NCBI RefSeq assembly: GCF_002087335.1
Contig: NZ_MWVJ01000033.1
Span: forward strand, 1-64,000
DNA length: 64,000 bases
Origin: Pseudophaeobacter leonis
GTDB taxonomy: Bacteria > Pseudomonadota > Alphaproteobacteria > Rhodobacterales > Rhodobacteraceae
Direction: 5' to 3'
A program made the position numbers and the translations under genes. The notes beneath the pieces were generated by a model. It did no database searches. It was not told where the DNA came from and saw nothing but the letters and a program-made list of their open reading frames with translations. Below are positions 18,403-28,262 of this stretch, one piece after another. Within the stretch, counting starts at the first letter, position 1; each line of letters begins with the position of its first letter.

Positions 18403-18573
18403 CTAGCAAACCTTCAGGCCAGAATGTGACAGGGCAGGATCTGCCTGCAAAGCCCGCTCCAGATGGGTTGAAAGCCTCACATAGCTGCGGGTGCAACGCT
18501 TGCCTTTAGTGGTCTGGCGAGCGGCCGGGCGCGCCCGCGCAATCCTGCGCCTGCTGGAAGCACTGGAATCCAT
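18403..18573 (-). CDS. Possible small basic protein
   Basis: An open frame of 56 residues from ATG 18573 (MDSSASSRRRIARARPAAR), strongly basic and about 20 bases downstream of the 18594-18824 gene on the same strand. There is no good ribosome site and no recognised family. Its stop lies within degenerate repeats (18361-18415, unit like AAGTCATCTGGCTAAC). It may be a chance frame. Confidence 0.25.
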   Translation of the reverse strand: MDSSASSRRRIARARPAARQTTKGKRCTRSYVRLSTHLERALQADPALSHSGLKVC

Positions 18574-18593
18574 GCTGAGCCTGAGGCCTGCCT

Positions 18594-18824
18594 CTATTGG
18601 TTCCGTTTTGCCCGACGCGCCTGTCTGATTGCGCGAATGCGCTCCCGCTCGGCGCGGGCCTCAGTCTCTGCTTCGGTTTCAACCGCGTTGCCCATCTGGC
18701 CTGCCTGTGCAGACCTGCGCCGTTTGCTCCCTGAAAATGCGCCAAGACCAGCGTCCACCCCGGCATTGACGGCTTTGCCCAGGAGGCGACGCATCACCAT
18801 TTTCAGGATCATATCAAGGTTCAT
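18594..18824 (-). CDS. Small conserved-looking hypothetical protein
   Basis: A 76-residue protein. Residues 1-25 (MNLDMILKMVMRRLLGKAVNAGVDAG) look like an amphipathic or membrane-surface helix. A serine/basic linker follows, then a highly charged helix (ETEAETEARAERERIRAIRQARRAKRNQ). I recognise no named family. It lies downstream of scpB on the same strand with a 111-base gap, so it could be the last gene of that operon. Confidence 0.6.
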   Translation of the reverse strand: MNLDMILKMVMRRLLGKAVNAGVDAGLGAFSGSKRRRSAQAGQMGNAVETEAETEARAERERIRAIRQARRAKRNQ

Positions 18825-18935
18825 TATTGCTCTCCAACATCCGTCATTCCCGGCTGCATCACTGGGCTCTGAAAAACCCTAGCAGCAAAATCGGGCAATT
18901 CCTTGACCGCGCCTTACTAGCAGCGATCAGTGTTT

Positions 18936-19614
18936 TCAGTCTCCAAACAGTTCGGGCTGATCACCGACCTCGTCATCGTCATCCGCCGCCCTGCCCCAGT
19001 GGCAGAGATCCCGGAGGCGGTCTGTTTTCCAAAAGACCCGCCGCACGCAGCTCTTTCAGACCGGGCAGGTCGCGGGCGCTCTCTAGTCCGAAATGGTCAA
19101 GAAACACCGGTGTCACCACAAAGGTCACCGGACGCCCCGGTGTCATCCGCCGCCGACCGATGCGGACCCATTCCATCTCCAAAAGCTGATCCACTGTGCC
19201 GCGCGACACTGAAACACCGCGAATTTCCTCAATCTCGGTGCGGGTCACTGGCTGATGATAGGCGATGATTGCCAGCGTCTCAATCGCGGCACGGCTCAGC
19301 TTGCGGGTCTCAACAATCTCTTTTTGCATCAAAAACCCAAGGTCGGGTGCGGTGCGCATGGCCCAGGCGTCACCGACCCGCACCACCCGCACGCCACGTC
19401 CCTCGTAGCGTTTGCGCAGATGTTCCACCGCTTCACCCGGATTGCAGCCATGCGGCATCCGGCTCTCCAGATCCCGCAGCGTCACCGGGGTCGAGCTGGC
19501 AAACAGCACCGCTTCGACCATACGTTCCTGTTCGGCCATTGGTGGTGCGTCAAACAGGCTGTCGCTGTCGCTCTGCTGTGCGCCGGGTGGCGTCGCGCTG
19601 TGAATATCCGTCAT
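18936..19614 (-). CDS. scpB: Segregation and condensation protein ScpB (frame broken once)
   Basis: ScpB is the winged-helix kleisin-associated subunit of the SMC-ScpA-ScpB condensin. Residues 30-185 show MVEAVLFASSTPVTLRDLESRMP, TRKLSRAAIETLAIIAYHQPVTRTEIEEIRGVSV and GTVDQLLEMEWVRIGRR.TPGRPVTFVVTPVFLDHFGL. The raw frame ends in an artificial GQGGG; removing one base from CCC at 18989-18991 gives an acidic tail ending DQPELFGD at TGA 18936, 225 residues in all. The ATG overlaps the scpA stop (ATGA), so the two are translationally coupled. Confidence 0.93.
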
Positions 19615-20408
19615 CTGTCCCCGTCCAGGCTGCGCAGCTGAATAGGCGCAAAATCCTCATTTTGGCGAATCTCAAGCCGCCCTTCCTTGACCAGTTGCAA
19701 GGAGGCGGCAAAGGTCGCCGCCGTGGCCGAGCGCCGCTTGACCGGGTCCTTGTGCCAGCCATCAGGCAGGTAGCTCAACATATCTGTCCAATCCCCCGTA
19801 AAACCAAGGAGGGCGCGCATCCGCTCCAGTGCCTCTTCCATCGTAAAGACGCTGTCGCGGTCCATTACAAAAGGCCGGAAATCATCCTTGGTGCGGATCC
19901 GGGCATAGCCCTGCATCAGATCAAGAAGATTGGCAGAATAGGTCACGGTGCGAATACGCTGAATGTCTTCGTTCTGACCGCGGGCAAAGAAATTTCGCCC
20001 CATTTGATCCCGTCCCATCAGACGGGCGGCAGCATCGCGCATCGCCTGCAACCGCTCAAGCTGAAAGGCCAGATGTGCGGCCAGTTCTGCCCCTGACGGG
20101 CCCTCCTCGGAGGGGTCCGGCGGCAGCAGCAGGCGCGATTTCAGATAGGCCAGCCAGGCCGCCATAACCAGATAGTCGGCTGCCAGTTCAATCCGCAGTT
20201 CCTTGGCGTGCTCCACAAAGGTCAGATACTGACGGGCCAGCTCCAGCACCGAAATACGCCGCAGATCGACCTTTTGGGTGCGTGACAGGCTCAACAACAG
20301 ATCGAGCGGCCCTTCAAAGCCGTCGACATCAACGATCAGGGCCTCGGCCGCCAGCCTCTCTTCGACCGACTGCGAGGTGACCTCGTGAAACAGGTTCTGC
20401 TCAGACAT
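19611..20408 (-). CDS. scpA: Segregation and condensation protein ScpA
   Basis: Kleisin of the SMC complex, 265 residues. Signatures are VDVDGFEGPLDLLLSLSRTQKVDLRRISVLELARQYLTFVEHAKELRIELAADYLVMAAWLAYLKSRLLLP (residues 25-95, N-terminal SMC-neck domain) and a C-terminal winged helix around FAASLQLVKEGRLEIRQNEDFAPI. Its ATG lies 8 bases inside the nagZ end (overlap 20401-20408). It bridges SMC heads with ScpB for chromosome segregation. Confidence 0.96.
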   Translation of the reverse strand: MSEQNLFHEVTSQSVEERLAAEALIVDVDGFEGPLDLLLSLSRTQKVDLRRISVLELARQYLTFVEHAKELRIELAADYLVMAAWLAYLKSRLLLPPDPSEEGPSGAELAAHLAFQLERLQAMRDAAARLMGRDQMGRNFFARGQNEDIQRIRTVTYSANLLDLMQGYARIRTKDDFRPFVMDRDSVFTMEEALERMRALLGFTGDWTDMLSYLPDGWHKDPVKRRSATAATFAASLQLVKEGRLEIRQNEDFAPIQLRSLDGDR

Positions 20409-21405
20409 AGACCTTTCCGCCCATCAGGGCGTCAAGTTCGGCCTCAGCGCCTCTTGTGTCAAGCGCCTTGGGAGAAAGCCTTTGGGCCAAAGCGACCTCG
20501 GCCCGGACAAGCCCGGCTGCATCCATCTCTCCGGCGGCCTCGGCCACGGCGCGACGGTCCTCCAGGCTGGCATTGCAATAGAGCACCAGATCGCAGCCTG
20601 CGCGGCGGGCAGCAGCGGCATTTTCCGCTGGCGTGCCCTGCAGGGCCTTCATGGAGATATCATCGCTCATGATCAGCCCGTCAAAGCCAATATCGCGCCG
20701 GATCATCGCCATGACCTTTGCTGATACGGTGGCTGGCTGGCGATCCAGCGCCTCATAAACCAGATGCGCTGTCATGCCGAGCGGCAGGTCATTCAGGTTC
20801 TGGAACACCGCAAAATCCTGCGCTACAAGCTCGGGCAATGCCGTCGCCACATGCGGCAGATCCTTGTGGCTATCTGCAGTGGCCCGTCCATGTCCGGGCA
20901 TGTGCTTCAGCACCGGTAACACGCCGCCATCAAGATGCGCCTGAGCAACCGCGCGGGCCAGCTCTGTTACCTGCTCAACACTGTCGCCGTAGCAGCGGTT
21001 TTGCAAAAACGGATGGGTGACAGGTGACAGCAGATCCGCAACCGGCGCGCAGTTGCTGTCGACACCCAGATCATACAATTCCTGCGCAATCAGCCGATAC
21101 CGCAGATATAGCGCCCGTGCCGCCTGCTCCCCGGCTGTGGCCACATGCTCCAGCGGTGACATCCACTCACGCGCCAGCGGGCTGCGCAGGCGCTGCACCC
21201 GTCCGCCCTCCTGATCAATGGTGATCAGGCATTGACGCCCGACCGTCTCCCGCAGCTCGGCGCACAGGTTGCGAACCTGATCCGCACTGGCGATATTGCG
21301 GGCAAAAAGGATAAAGCCAAAAGGGTTGGCGTCGCGAAAAAATGCCTTTTCAGCTGCGGTCAGCCGTAGCCCTTCGGCATCGAGAATGGTCGCCCCAATC
21401 GCCAT
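20401..21405 (-). CDS. nagZ: Beta-N-acetylhexosaminidase NagZ
   Basis: Glycoside hydrolase family 3 enzyme of 334 residues that removes GlcNAc from GlcNAc-anhydroMurNAc peptides in peptidoglycan recycling. Visible: NPFGFILFARNI near residue 30, TIDQEGGRVQRLR near 70, KHMPGHGRATADSHKDLPHV near 160-180 (the His-Asp catalytic pair of NagZ) and DGLIMSDDISM near 240 (nucleophile Asp). ATG 21405 overlaps the SPOR gene stop (TGATG). Together with AnmK (3175-4281) it completes two steps of the same cytoplasmic route. Confidence 0.95.
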   Translation of the reverse strand: MAIGATILDAEGLRLTAAEKAFFRDANPFGFILFARNIASADQVRNLCAELRETVGRQCLITIDQEGGRVQRLRSPLAREWMSPLEHVATAGEQAARALYLRYRLIAQELYDLGVDSNCAPVADLLSPVTHPFLQNRCYGDSVEQVTELARAVAQAHLDGGVLPVLKHMPGHGRATADSHKDLPHVATALPELVAQDFAVFQNLNDLPLGMTAHLVYEALDRQPATVSAKVMAMIRRDIGFDGLIMSDDISMKALQGTPAENAAAARRAGCDLVLYCNASLEDRRAVAEAAGEMDAAGLVRAEVALAQRLSPKALDTRGAEAELDALMGGKVYV

Positions 21406-23062
21406 CAGCGCGTGGTGACCGGGATGCAATCCGCATTGCTGGCCACCAATGTGGAGCAGAACCGACGTGCGTCCGACAGCCCGGCGAACCCCATGGCACG
21501 CAAACGATAAAACGTCCGGCCGCCACTTTCGGCGCGCTGCACCCGGGTCTTACCCTCAAGGTAGTCCTCAAACCGGGCATAGATCCGATCCCATTCTGCG
21601 CGTGCGACTTCTGCACTTTCATAGGCGCCAAGCTGGGCCAGGCGTGTCCCGGCAGGCAGATTATTGGGGTCGGCCTCAAGAGTCGCCCGAGCTGCGCCCG
21701 CAGCAGGCTGCGCCACAGCAGAGCTGAAACGCGCCGGACGCAGATTGGGCCGCAGTGAGATTTTGATACCTGGCGCGCTGCGCAGGGCAGAGACCGGGGC
21801 GGAAGCCGCGCTGACAGCGGCAATTTCGATCGGTACAAGCGGTGTCGGCTGGACGATGGCAGGCGCCTGCGCCAGCGGGGTCGCAGCAACCGGTCTCGCT
21901 CTTTCTCCCAACGGTTCAATCCCATCGGTGAGTTCTGCCACCAAGGCGTCAATATCGCCGTTGCGATAGGCCGCCACCGATGCCTCAGAGACCTGCGCCG
22001 TCTGCGCGGCCCCCTGGTTGATCACCTGGGGCTGAAAATCGTCCATTGGTATCGCCAGACGGGACATCGGCTTGTCATCTTCCGCCAGTTCAATGGGTTG
22101 CGGTGCCAGGGTCAGCCGGTCAGCCGGTGCTTCGGCAGCGCCGTTGGCTGCCACAGAGTTCACGGCCAGCCCCTGATGGTCCGCCTGACTGCCGCCCGGA
22201 TTTGCAGGCTGCGCCCGCATTGGGCCATCAACCGCGCGCACGACCGGAACACCGCTGACATCGCGCATCACCAAACTATATCCCCGGCCCCAATCCCAAC
22301 GACAATCGCAAGGGAGGCAACCGCGCCCAAAAGGCTGGCCGCCCGTGCCACGCCAGAACGGGCAAGCGGCGCCGGATAGCTCGTGTCGTCATAGCCGTAG
22401 TCTTCAGTTGGCTCAGCCTCATAGCCATAGCTATGCTGCTGTGCCGCGCCATAGGCCAACCCCTGCGACGCAGTCGCCGCCGTGTTCTGATAGGCGTCAT
22501 TGGCGGCTTCATACTCTTGATCAGCATACGTCTGATCAGCAAAGTTCTGATCAGGGTAGCTTTGCGCCGCAAACCCCTGAGCGCCAAATGCGGCATCGCT
22601 GGACGACACACCATAACTCTGTGCCCCGATGCCGGGCACGGCGTAGTCTTCGCTGACGTAGTCCTGCAATTTTGGTTTTTGAACAGCCTCGGCAGTCGGG
22701 CCTGGATTTGAAAAGGAGACCGAGACGGCGACGTCCTGATCCGCGTCTCCCTCCAGAACGCTTGGCCGGTAGTTGGCGTGCAAGTCCGGACCTTCCACAG
22801 GGAAGAGACTGTTCGACCTAACCTGAGGAGAAGGCGACACAGGAGACTGGGGTCGCGGATCCGAATGAGAGTGAGCGGGAAAAGCAGTCCGAACAGCCAA
22901 ATGTGGCTGCACTGTCACTCGTGGCCCGCCCGCCCGCTGGCCTGGCGCCTGCGGCTGTGGGTCTGGCGCCTGCGGCTGCGCATATTGATCATTGGCGCCC
23001 TCGTTGCGGGTGACACCATTGGAATTGGCCTGACCGGCGCCCGCCTGCGCAAAATACGCCAT
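21405..23062 (-). CDS. SPOR-domain membrane protein (frame broken once)
   Basis: A protein of about 552 residues after adding one base near 22282-22288. The N-terminal 250 residues are Gln/Pro/Tyr-rich and low in complexity (QPQAPDPQPQAPG; QSYPDQNFADQTYADQEYE). A single transmembrane helix (AASLLGAVASLAIVVGIGAG) lies at the joint, and the rest is periplasmic, ending in a SPOR domain (LPAGTRLAQLGAYESAEVARAEWDRI ... GRTFYRLRAMGF). SPOR domains bind glycan strands stripped of stem peptides at division sites. Position between argS and nagZ is conserved in this order. The start is M at 23062 (MAYFAQAGAG). Confidence 0.85.
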
Positions 23063-23095
23063 AATCCGCCTCACTGCCCGCAGCACCAGACGAGA

Positions 23096-24908
23096 TCACT
23101 CTCGCTGGCTGCTTTTGGGTCTCTTGAACCGCCTCAGTCCGGCGGTGTGGCGGTTTTGTTTTCGCATCTCTTGCGCCGGGTTTGACGCCAAGAATACCAA
23201 GCCCTGCGGAAATAACAATGGAAACGCTGCGCGCCAGCGCCAAATTGGCATGTGTTGCCGATTCGCTGCTCTCGTTAACAAATAGTAAACCAGTTTCTGC
23301 CTTCCCAAGATGGTACAGCGTGTGCAGCTCGGATGCGAGATCATAGAGGTAAAAGGCGATCCGGTGCGGCTCGTTGCTGCGGGCAGCAATTTCGACCTGG
23401 CGCGGCCATTCTGCCAGTTTCTGCAACACAGCCAGCTGCGCCGGATGGCTGATCTCAGCCTGAGATCAGCGCCTTGCAGGACCGTATCACTGGTCTCAAA
23501 TCCGACCTCCGCCGCCTTGCGCAGCGTGGAACAAATCCGGGCATTGGCGTATTGCACGTAGAAAACCGGGTTGTCCTTTGATTGCTCCAGCGCTTTGTCG
23601 AGATCGAAATCAAACCCCTGGTCGTTCTTGCGGGTCAGCAGCATAAAGCGGGTGACATCCGCGCCCACAGCCTCAACCACATCGCGCAGGGTGACAAAGG
23701 TCCCCGCCCGTTTCGACATCTTGAATTCCTGGCCGTCCTTGAACAGCTTTACCAGCTGGCACAGCTTGATATCCAGCGGTACCTTGCCATCGGACAGTGC
23801 CGAGACAGCAGCCTTCATCCGTTTGACATAGCCACCATGGTCGGCGCCAAAAACATCAATCAGCTCATCAAAGCCACGGCTGATCTTGTCATAGTGATAG
23901 GCAAATATCGGGTGCAAAATAGGTCCAGGCGCCATCCGATTTTTTCACCGCCCGATCCACATCGTCTCCGTGATCGGTGGATTTGAACAACGTCTGCTCG
24001 CGTGGCTCCCAATCGTCAGGCTTTTTGCCCTTTGGCGGCTCAAGAACGCCCTGATAGATCAACCCCTTGCTTTCCAAAGATGCAAGCGCCGCCTCAATCC
24101 GGCCGGTGCCGTAGAGGGATTTTTCCGAGTAGAAAACATCCATCTCGATGCCCAACAGAGCGAGGTCAGCCCGGATCAGATCCATCATTGCATCCGTTGA
24201 GAATTCCCGGATCTCTGCCAGCCAGACCTCCTCGGGCTTACCAACATAGGCATCCCCAACCTTGTCCTTGAGGGCCTGTCCGACAGGCACCAGATAGTCA
24301 CCGGGATAGGTGCCATCGGCAAAAGCAACCTCCTGGCCGTGGGCCTCCAGGTAGCGCAGGTAGACTGAGCGCGCCAGAACATCCACCTGACCGCCACCAT
24401 CGTTGATGTAATACTCGCGGGTAACCTCATAGCCGGCGTAGGCCAGCAGCGAGGCAAGTGCGTCGCCAAAAACCGCGCCACGGGTATGGCCCACATGCAA
24501 GGGACCGGTGGGATTTGCCGAGACATACTCGACGTTGACTGTCTTGCCCTGCCCCAGACCCGCACGGCCAAAGTCAAGCCCCGCCTGCAGAACCGCCCCC
24601 AGCACCCCCTGCCAGACGGCAGGCGCCAGACGCAGGTTGAGGAACCCGGGGCCAGCCACCTCAGCCGAGGTGATGCGCGCGTCCGCATCCAGCCTTGCAG
24701 CCAGAGCCACGGCAATGTCACGCGGCTTCATCTTGGCGGGTTTTGCCAGCACCATGGCCGCATTGGTCGCCATATCCCCATGCGCGGCATCGCGTGGTGG
24801 CTCGACGGCCACATTGGCAAAATCCAGCCCCTCAGGCAGCGCGCCTTCAGCGGTCATTGCAGTGAGGCTGTCGATCACAAGCGAGCGGATATCGGAAAAA
24901 AGGTTCAT
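23096..24908 (-). CDS. argS: Arginyl-tRNA synthetase (frame broken three times)
   Basis: Charges tRNA-Arg. The start [15 protein letters not shown] is at 24908. Visible: [25 protein letters not shown] (HIGH-type motif), [11 protein letters not shown] and KMSKRAG (KMSKS). The frame breaks at 23903-23905 (one extra base in AAA; ...YFAPDIAYHYDK), near 23458-23461 (one base missing, inside a perfect 11-bp palindrome 23449-23471) and near 23176-23180 (one extra base; ...GVKPAQEMR). The DALR anticodon-binding domain ([30 protein letters not shown]) is fully present in the corrected frame. The corrected length is 603 residues, with a short extra tail after QEMR. As an essential single-copy gene it argues for sequence errors. 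Confidence 0.93.
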
Positions 24909-25122
24909 CTCTGGCGTCCCATTGGTTCGGCTTTGCGGCTTATCATGCCTAGCCCAAGGGTCAACCTTTCTATGCGTCACTTTGCGTCTGGCGCGCCCCT
25001 GCGGCCGTTCCAGCCATAAAGCAGATCCATCGGTGCTGCCAGAATTTTACCCAAGGCTGCTATCTGTTCCCAGCGCCGCTGAGGCAGCTGGACCGGTAAC
25101 TCTCCAATGCAGCAGTGGCTAA

Positions 25123-25416
25123 CTATACGGTTTGGCCGACCGCTACAGCGTCCCACTCTGTGATCTTATAGCGGCGCAAAGAGGCGACATAGTAGGGATC
25201 AGATATAATCAGCCGCTCGACATCTGTCCGGCTTTCAGCTGAGACATTCCAGATGGCAGCCGGGAAGTCCTGCATCGGGCGCATCGCCAGTGCGCCCCCG
25301 ATCTGCAGGTGCGGCTGCGCCCGCACAAAGGCGATATGGGCCACTCGACGGGCCTTATCTGCCCGGATCCGGGTCATCTCCGGCGCATCCTGAAAGCTTA
25401 CGGTCCACTGCCTCAT
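25123..25416 (-). CDS. YciI-like protein
   Basis: About 97 residues from ATG 25416. The pattern RRVAHIAFVRAQPHLQIGGALA ... AIWNVSAESRTDVERLIISDPYYVASLRRYKITEWDAV matches YciI-related ferredoxin-like domains (His near the N-terminus, DPY near the end). Members act as small enzymes or domains of unclear function. No strong ribosome site is visible. The open frame extends to 25485, so the start is uncertain and another indel upstream is possible. Confidence 0.65.
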   Translation of the reverse strand: MRQWTVSFQDAPEMTRIRADKARRVAHIAFVRAQPHLQIGGALAMRPMQDFPAAIWNVSAESRTDVERLIISDPYYVASLRRYKITEWDAVAVGQTV

Positions 25417-25602
25417 AGCAAGTTCTGTATCATAGTGATGTCTGACCTGTTGTTCGCGCTCGCCCCATAGAAAAAGCCAAGGCACGTGCCATCATAGGGC
25501 CAGTTTTCATCAGCGTTACTGCCAGTGCCAAGTCAGCCAGTGCCAAGACACCCTGTGACAAGACTGCGCCAACAGCCCTCCGCCAGTATTCCCTCTGGAG
25601 GC

Positions 25603-26757
25603 TTAGGCGATCAGTCCCGCCTGCTTGAGCTGTTCATACTGTTGCAGCGCAAACCGGTCGGTCATGCCCGCAATGTAGTCCGAGATAATGCGCGCCAATG
25701 CGACGTCACCTTCCGCGGCCTTGATCTCTTCATGCCAGCGCTCTGGCATCTGCAAAGGATTGGCCAGAAAATAGGGGAAAAGCGCTTCGACCACGCGCGC
25801 CATGCGGACCCGCACCTCCATCACCGAGGGGGCGCGGTACATGCGACGGAACAAAAAGGCGCGGATTTCCTTCAGATCCCGCCACAAATCTGGTGAAAAG
25901 ACTACCACAGGCCGCCCCAGTGCCCGCACCTCTTCGACGCTTTGAACGCCGCTCTCAGTCAGGGCCTGGCGCGACGTGTCGATCACGTCTGCGACCATAA
26001 CGCCAAAAACCCGGCGCAGCGCCTCATGGCGGCGGCGCAGGGGATCGAGACCGGGATACTTGCGGTCAACCTCAGCGTAGGCCGCGCCTATTATTGGCAG
26101 GTGGGTGATCTCGTCATCCCGAAACAGCCCCGCACGCAGCCCGTCGTGCAGGTCGTGATTGTTATAGGCGATATCATCCGACAGAGCGGCAACCTGTGCT
26201 TCGGCGCTGGCATGCGTGTGCAACTCAAGATCCATCGCGGCGTTACATTCCGCCAGCGCCCAGGGCAACTCGCCCAGCACAGGCCCGTTATGTTTGGCAA
26301 TCGCTTCAAGGGTTTCCCAGGTGAGGTTCAAGCCATCAAACTCGGCATAGTGACGTTCAAGGCAGGTAACAATGCGGATGGCCTGGGCATTGTGATCAAA
26401 GCCCCCGTAAGGCGCCATCAGCGCATGCAGCGCGTCCTCTCCGGTATGACCAAAGGGCGTGTGCCCCAGATCATGTACCAGCGCCACAGACCTCAGTCAG
26501 CTCTTGATTAAGACCCAGCGCAGCCGCAATGGTGCGGCCGACCTGCCCCACCTCGATTGAATGCGTCAGGCGGGTGCGGAAATTGTCGCCCTCATGTTCA
26601 ACAAAGACCTGGGTCTTATGTTTCAGGCGGCGAAAGGCACTGGCATGGATGATCCGATCCCGGTCGCGCTGATAGGGGGAGGAAAGCTGCTTTCCTCCTC
26701 GCAGATCAGCCGACCCCGGCTTTGATCCGGTTTGGTGGCATAAGAGGCATGCAACAC
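25603..26757 (-). CDS. dgt: Deoxyguanosinetriphosphate triphosphohydrolase-like protein (frame broken twice)
   Basis: HD-domain dNTPase that hydrolyses dNTP to nucleoside and triphosphate. Corrected length 384 residues, normal for the alphaproteobacterial form. Visible: [13 protein letters not shown] at the N-terminus, [32 protein letters not shown] (first metal His), [13 protein letters not shown] (HD pair) and [17 protein letters not shown]. One base is missing near 26680-26685 and one is extra near 26488-26490. The start is inferred as GTG 26757, eight to nine bases after GGGGAG, because the corrected frame opens there. It lies upstream of the YciI gene on the same strand; erpA diverges from it. 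Confidence 0.9.
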
Positions 26758-26773
26758 TAATCTTTCTCCCCAC

Positions 26774-26826
26774 GAAATCTTGTCGTCATGAAATCTTGTC
26801 GTATTGGCCGCACCTTTCTATATAAT
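26774..26826 (+). promoter_or_regulatory. Promoter region of erpA with a direct repeat
   Basis: TATAAT at 26821-26826 is a perfect -10 box, 36 bases before the erpA start. A TTGTCG at 26796-26801 is a possible -35, though the 19-base spacing is long. GAAATCTTGTCGT is repeated exactly at 26774-26786 and 26790-26802 with a 16-base period and covers the -35 region, which would suit a regulator bound on one helix face. Confidence 0.5.
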
Positions 26827-26861
26827 GGACAGCACTGCAATACAGCATTGGGAGAGACCAT

Positions 26862-27179
26862 ATGCACCTGCCACCAAAAGTAACCGATCGGGCCTTTGCC
26901 CGCCTGACTGAAATTGGTGCTGCGACGCAGGGCCAGGCGCTGCGTATCGCCGTTGAGGGCGGGGGCTGTTCGGGCTTTCAATACGAAATCGCACTGGACG
27001 CACCAAAGGACGACGATCTTGTGCTCGAAAAACAGGGCGAAAAGGTGGTGTTTGATAGCATTTCACTGCCGTTTCTGGAAAACGCGGTGATCGACTTTAG
27101 CGAAGAGCTGATTGGCGCGCGTTTCACCATCGAGAACCCCAATGCCTCCTCCAGCTGCGGCTGCGGCACCTCTTTTTAG
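26862..27179 (+). CDS. erpA: Iron-sulfur cluster insertion protein ErpA (HesB/IscA family)
   Basis: A-type carrier of 105 residues that delivers Fe-S clusters to apoproteins. The three conserved cysteines are present: GGGCSGFQY near residue 36 and SSCGCGTSF at the end (C-x-C). VIDFSEELIGARFTIENPNA precedes the tail. GGGAGA lies before the ATG. It stands alone, divergent from dgt; the rest of the SUF or ISC genes are not in this window. Confidence 0.95.
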   Translation: MHLPPKVTDRAFARLTEIGAATQGQALRIAVEGGGCSGFQYEIALDAPKDDDLVLEKQGEKVVFDSISLPFLENAVIDFSEELIGARFTIENPNASSSCGCGTSF

Positions 27180-27255
27180 ATGTAGCAAGGGTCGGCTCGG
27201 ACCGGGTAGCAAGGGTCCGCACGGGCCGGTGAGCCTCTGTGCTATCGCCGCCCGC

Positions 27256-28257
27256 CTACCCGCTTTCAAGCACGGGATCGCGTTCAAGCACAGGGTCGCG
27301 GCGCGATGCCTCCTCTGTCCGAGCGCGCCGAAAGATGCGCCGGTGGGGTGTCGCTGGCAACACCTGCCCCTTTAGCAGGAACAGCCCGGACGCGATCACA
27401 ATGATGCCGCCAATCCAGGTTCCCTGCTTTGGCGGCATCGCCAAAGATCACCGCCCCAATCGACAGCACCAGATGAATTGCAGGTTCATCAGGGGCATCA
27501 CCACATAGGCAGGCAACAGGCGCAGGGCCGCAACCGCCAGCCAACGCGCGGCAAAAAGCAAGGCCGCATAGGACAGTGCCCAGGCCAGATCCCCAATGGG
27601 CATCGGCTGCCAGACCAGCGGCAACAGCGGCAACATGGCCAGGCACAGGGCCAGATTAGGATAGAAAACCTGTGGCAAAAGATCGCTGTCAAACCGGCTG
27701 ATGTAGCGGGCCATAATCATCGAAAGCGTCCCAAGACCCGCAGCCATCAGAGCAAAAAAATGCCCAGCAGAGATCGAAGACACACCACCGGGGAACAGGA
27801 ACAGTACTCCGACAAACCCCACCACCAGTGCGATCCAGGCCGACGGCCTGATCCGTTCGCGCAGGATGACGCCCGACAAAGCGCCAGCCATCAGCGGCAT
27901 CAGCCCGATAAACAAAAAAACCTGCGCAAAGGGCAGCAGGCGGAACGCATAAAAGAAACACGAGGCGGCAAGCAACGTCGCCAAACTGCGCAGGGCCATG
28001 GCGCCCGGACATTTTGTGCGCCAAACGCCGCCTCCCGCATCAGGCTTGCCATCCCCCTGATGCCCTGAACGCTCTATAGGCCAGATCTTGTGGCACCAGC
28101 AGACCAAGACCGACAAAACCGCAATCACGGCACCGGAAAGCGCATAAATCTGGGCCGCCTCATAGCTGCCCGCAAGCAATTTTGTGATGCCATCCGCCGA
28201 AGAAATAACACCGGTGTAGACAACCACCATTAATGCCCCAACCAGCGGTTTGGACAT
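27256..28257 (-). CDS. EamA/DMT-family transporter (frame broken twice)
   Basis: Corrected length 333 residues with about ten hydrophobic helices in two EamA repeats, which makes it a probable inner-membrane metabolite exporter. Family features: start SKPLVGALMVVVYTGVISSADGITKLLAG, then FYAFRLLPFAQVFLFIGLMPLMAGALSGVILRERI, PSAWIALVVGFVGVLFLFPGG, and a second half ending LMNLQFIW.VLSIGAVIFGDAAKAGTWIGGIIVIASGLFLL. One base is missing near 27468-27471 and one is extra at 27420-27421. A basic tail follows the last helix. A loop between helices 2 and 3 (GHQGDGKPDAGGG) is longer than usual. Substrate unknown. Confidence 0.8.
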
Positions 28258-28262
28258 CTGGA

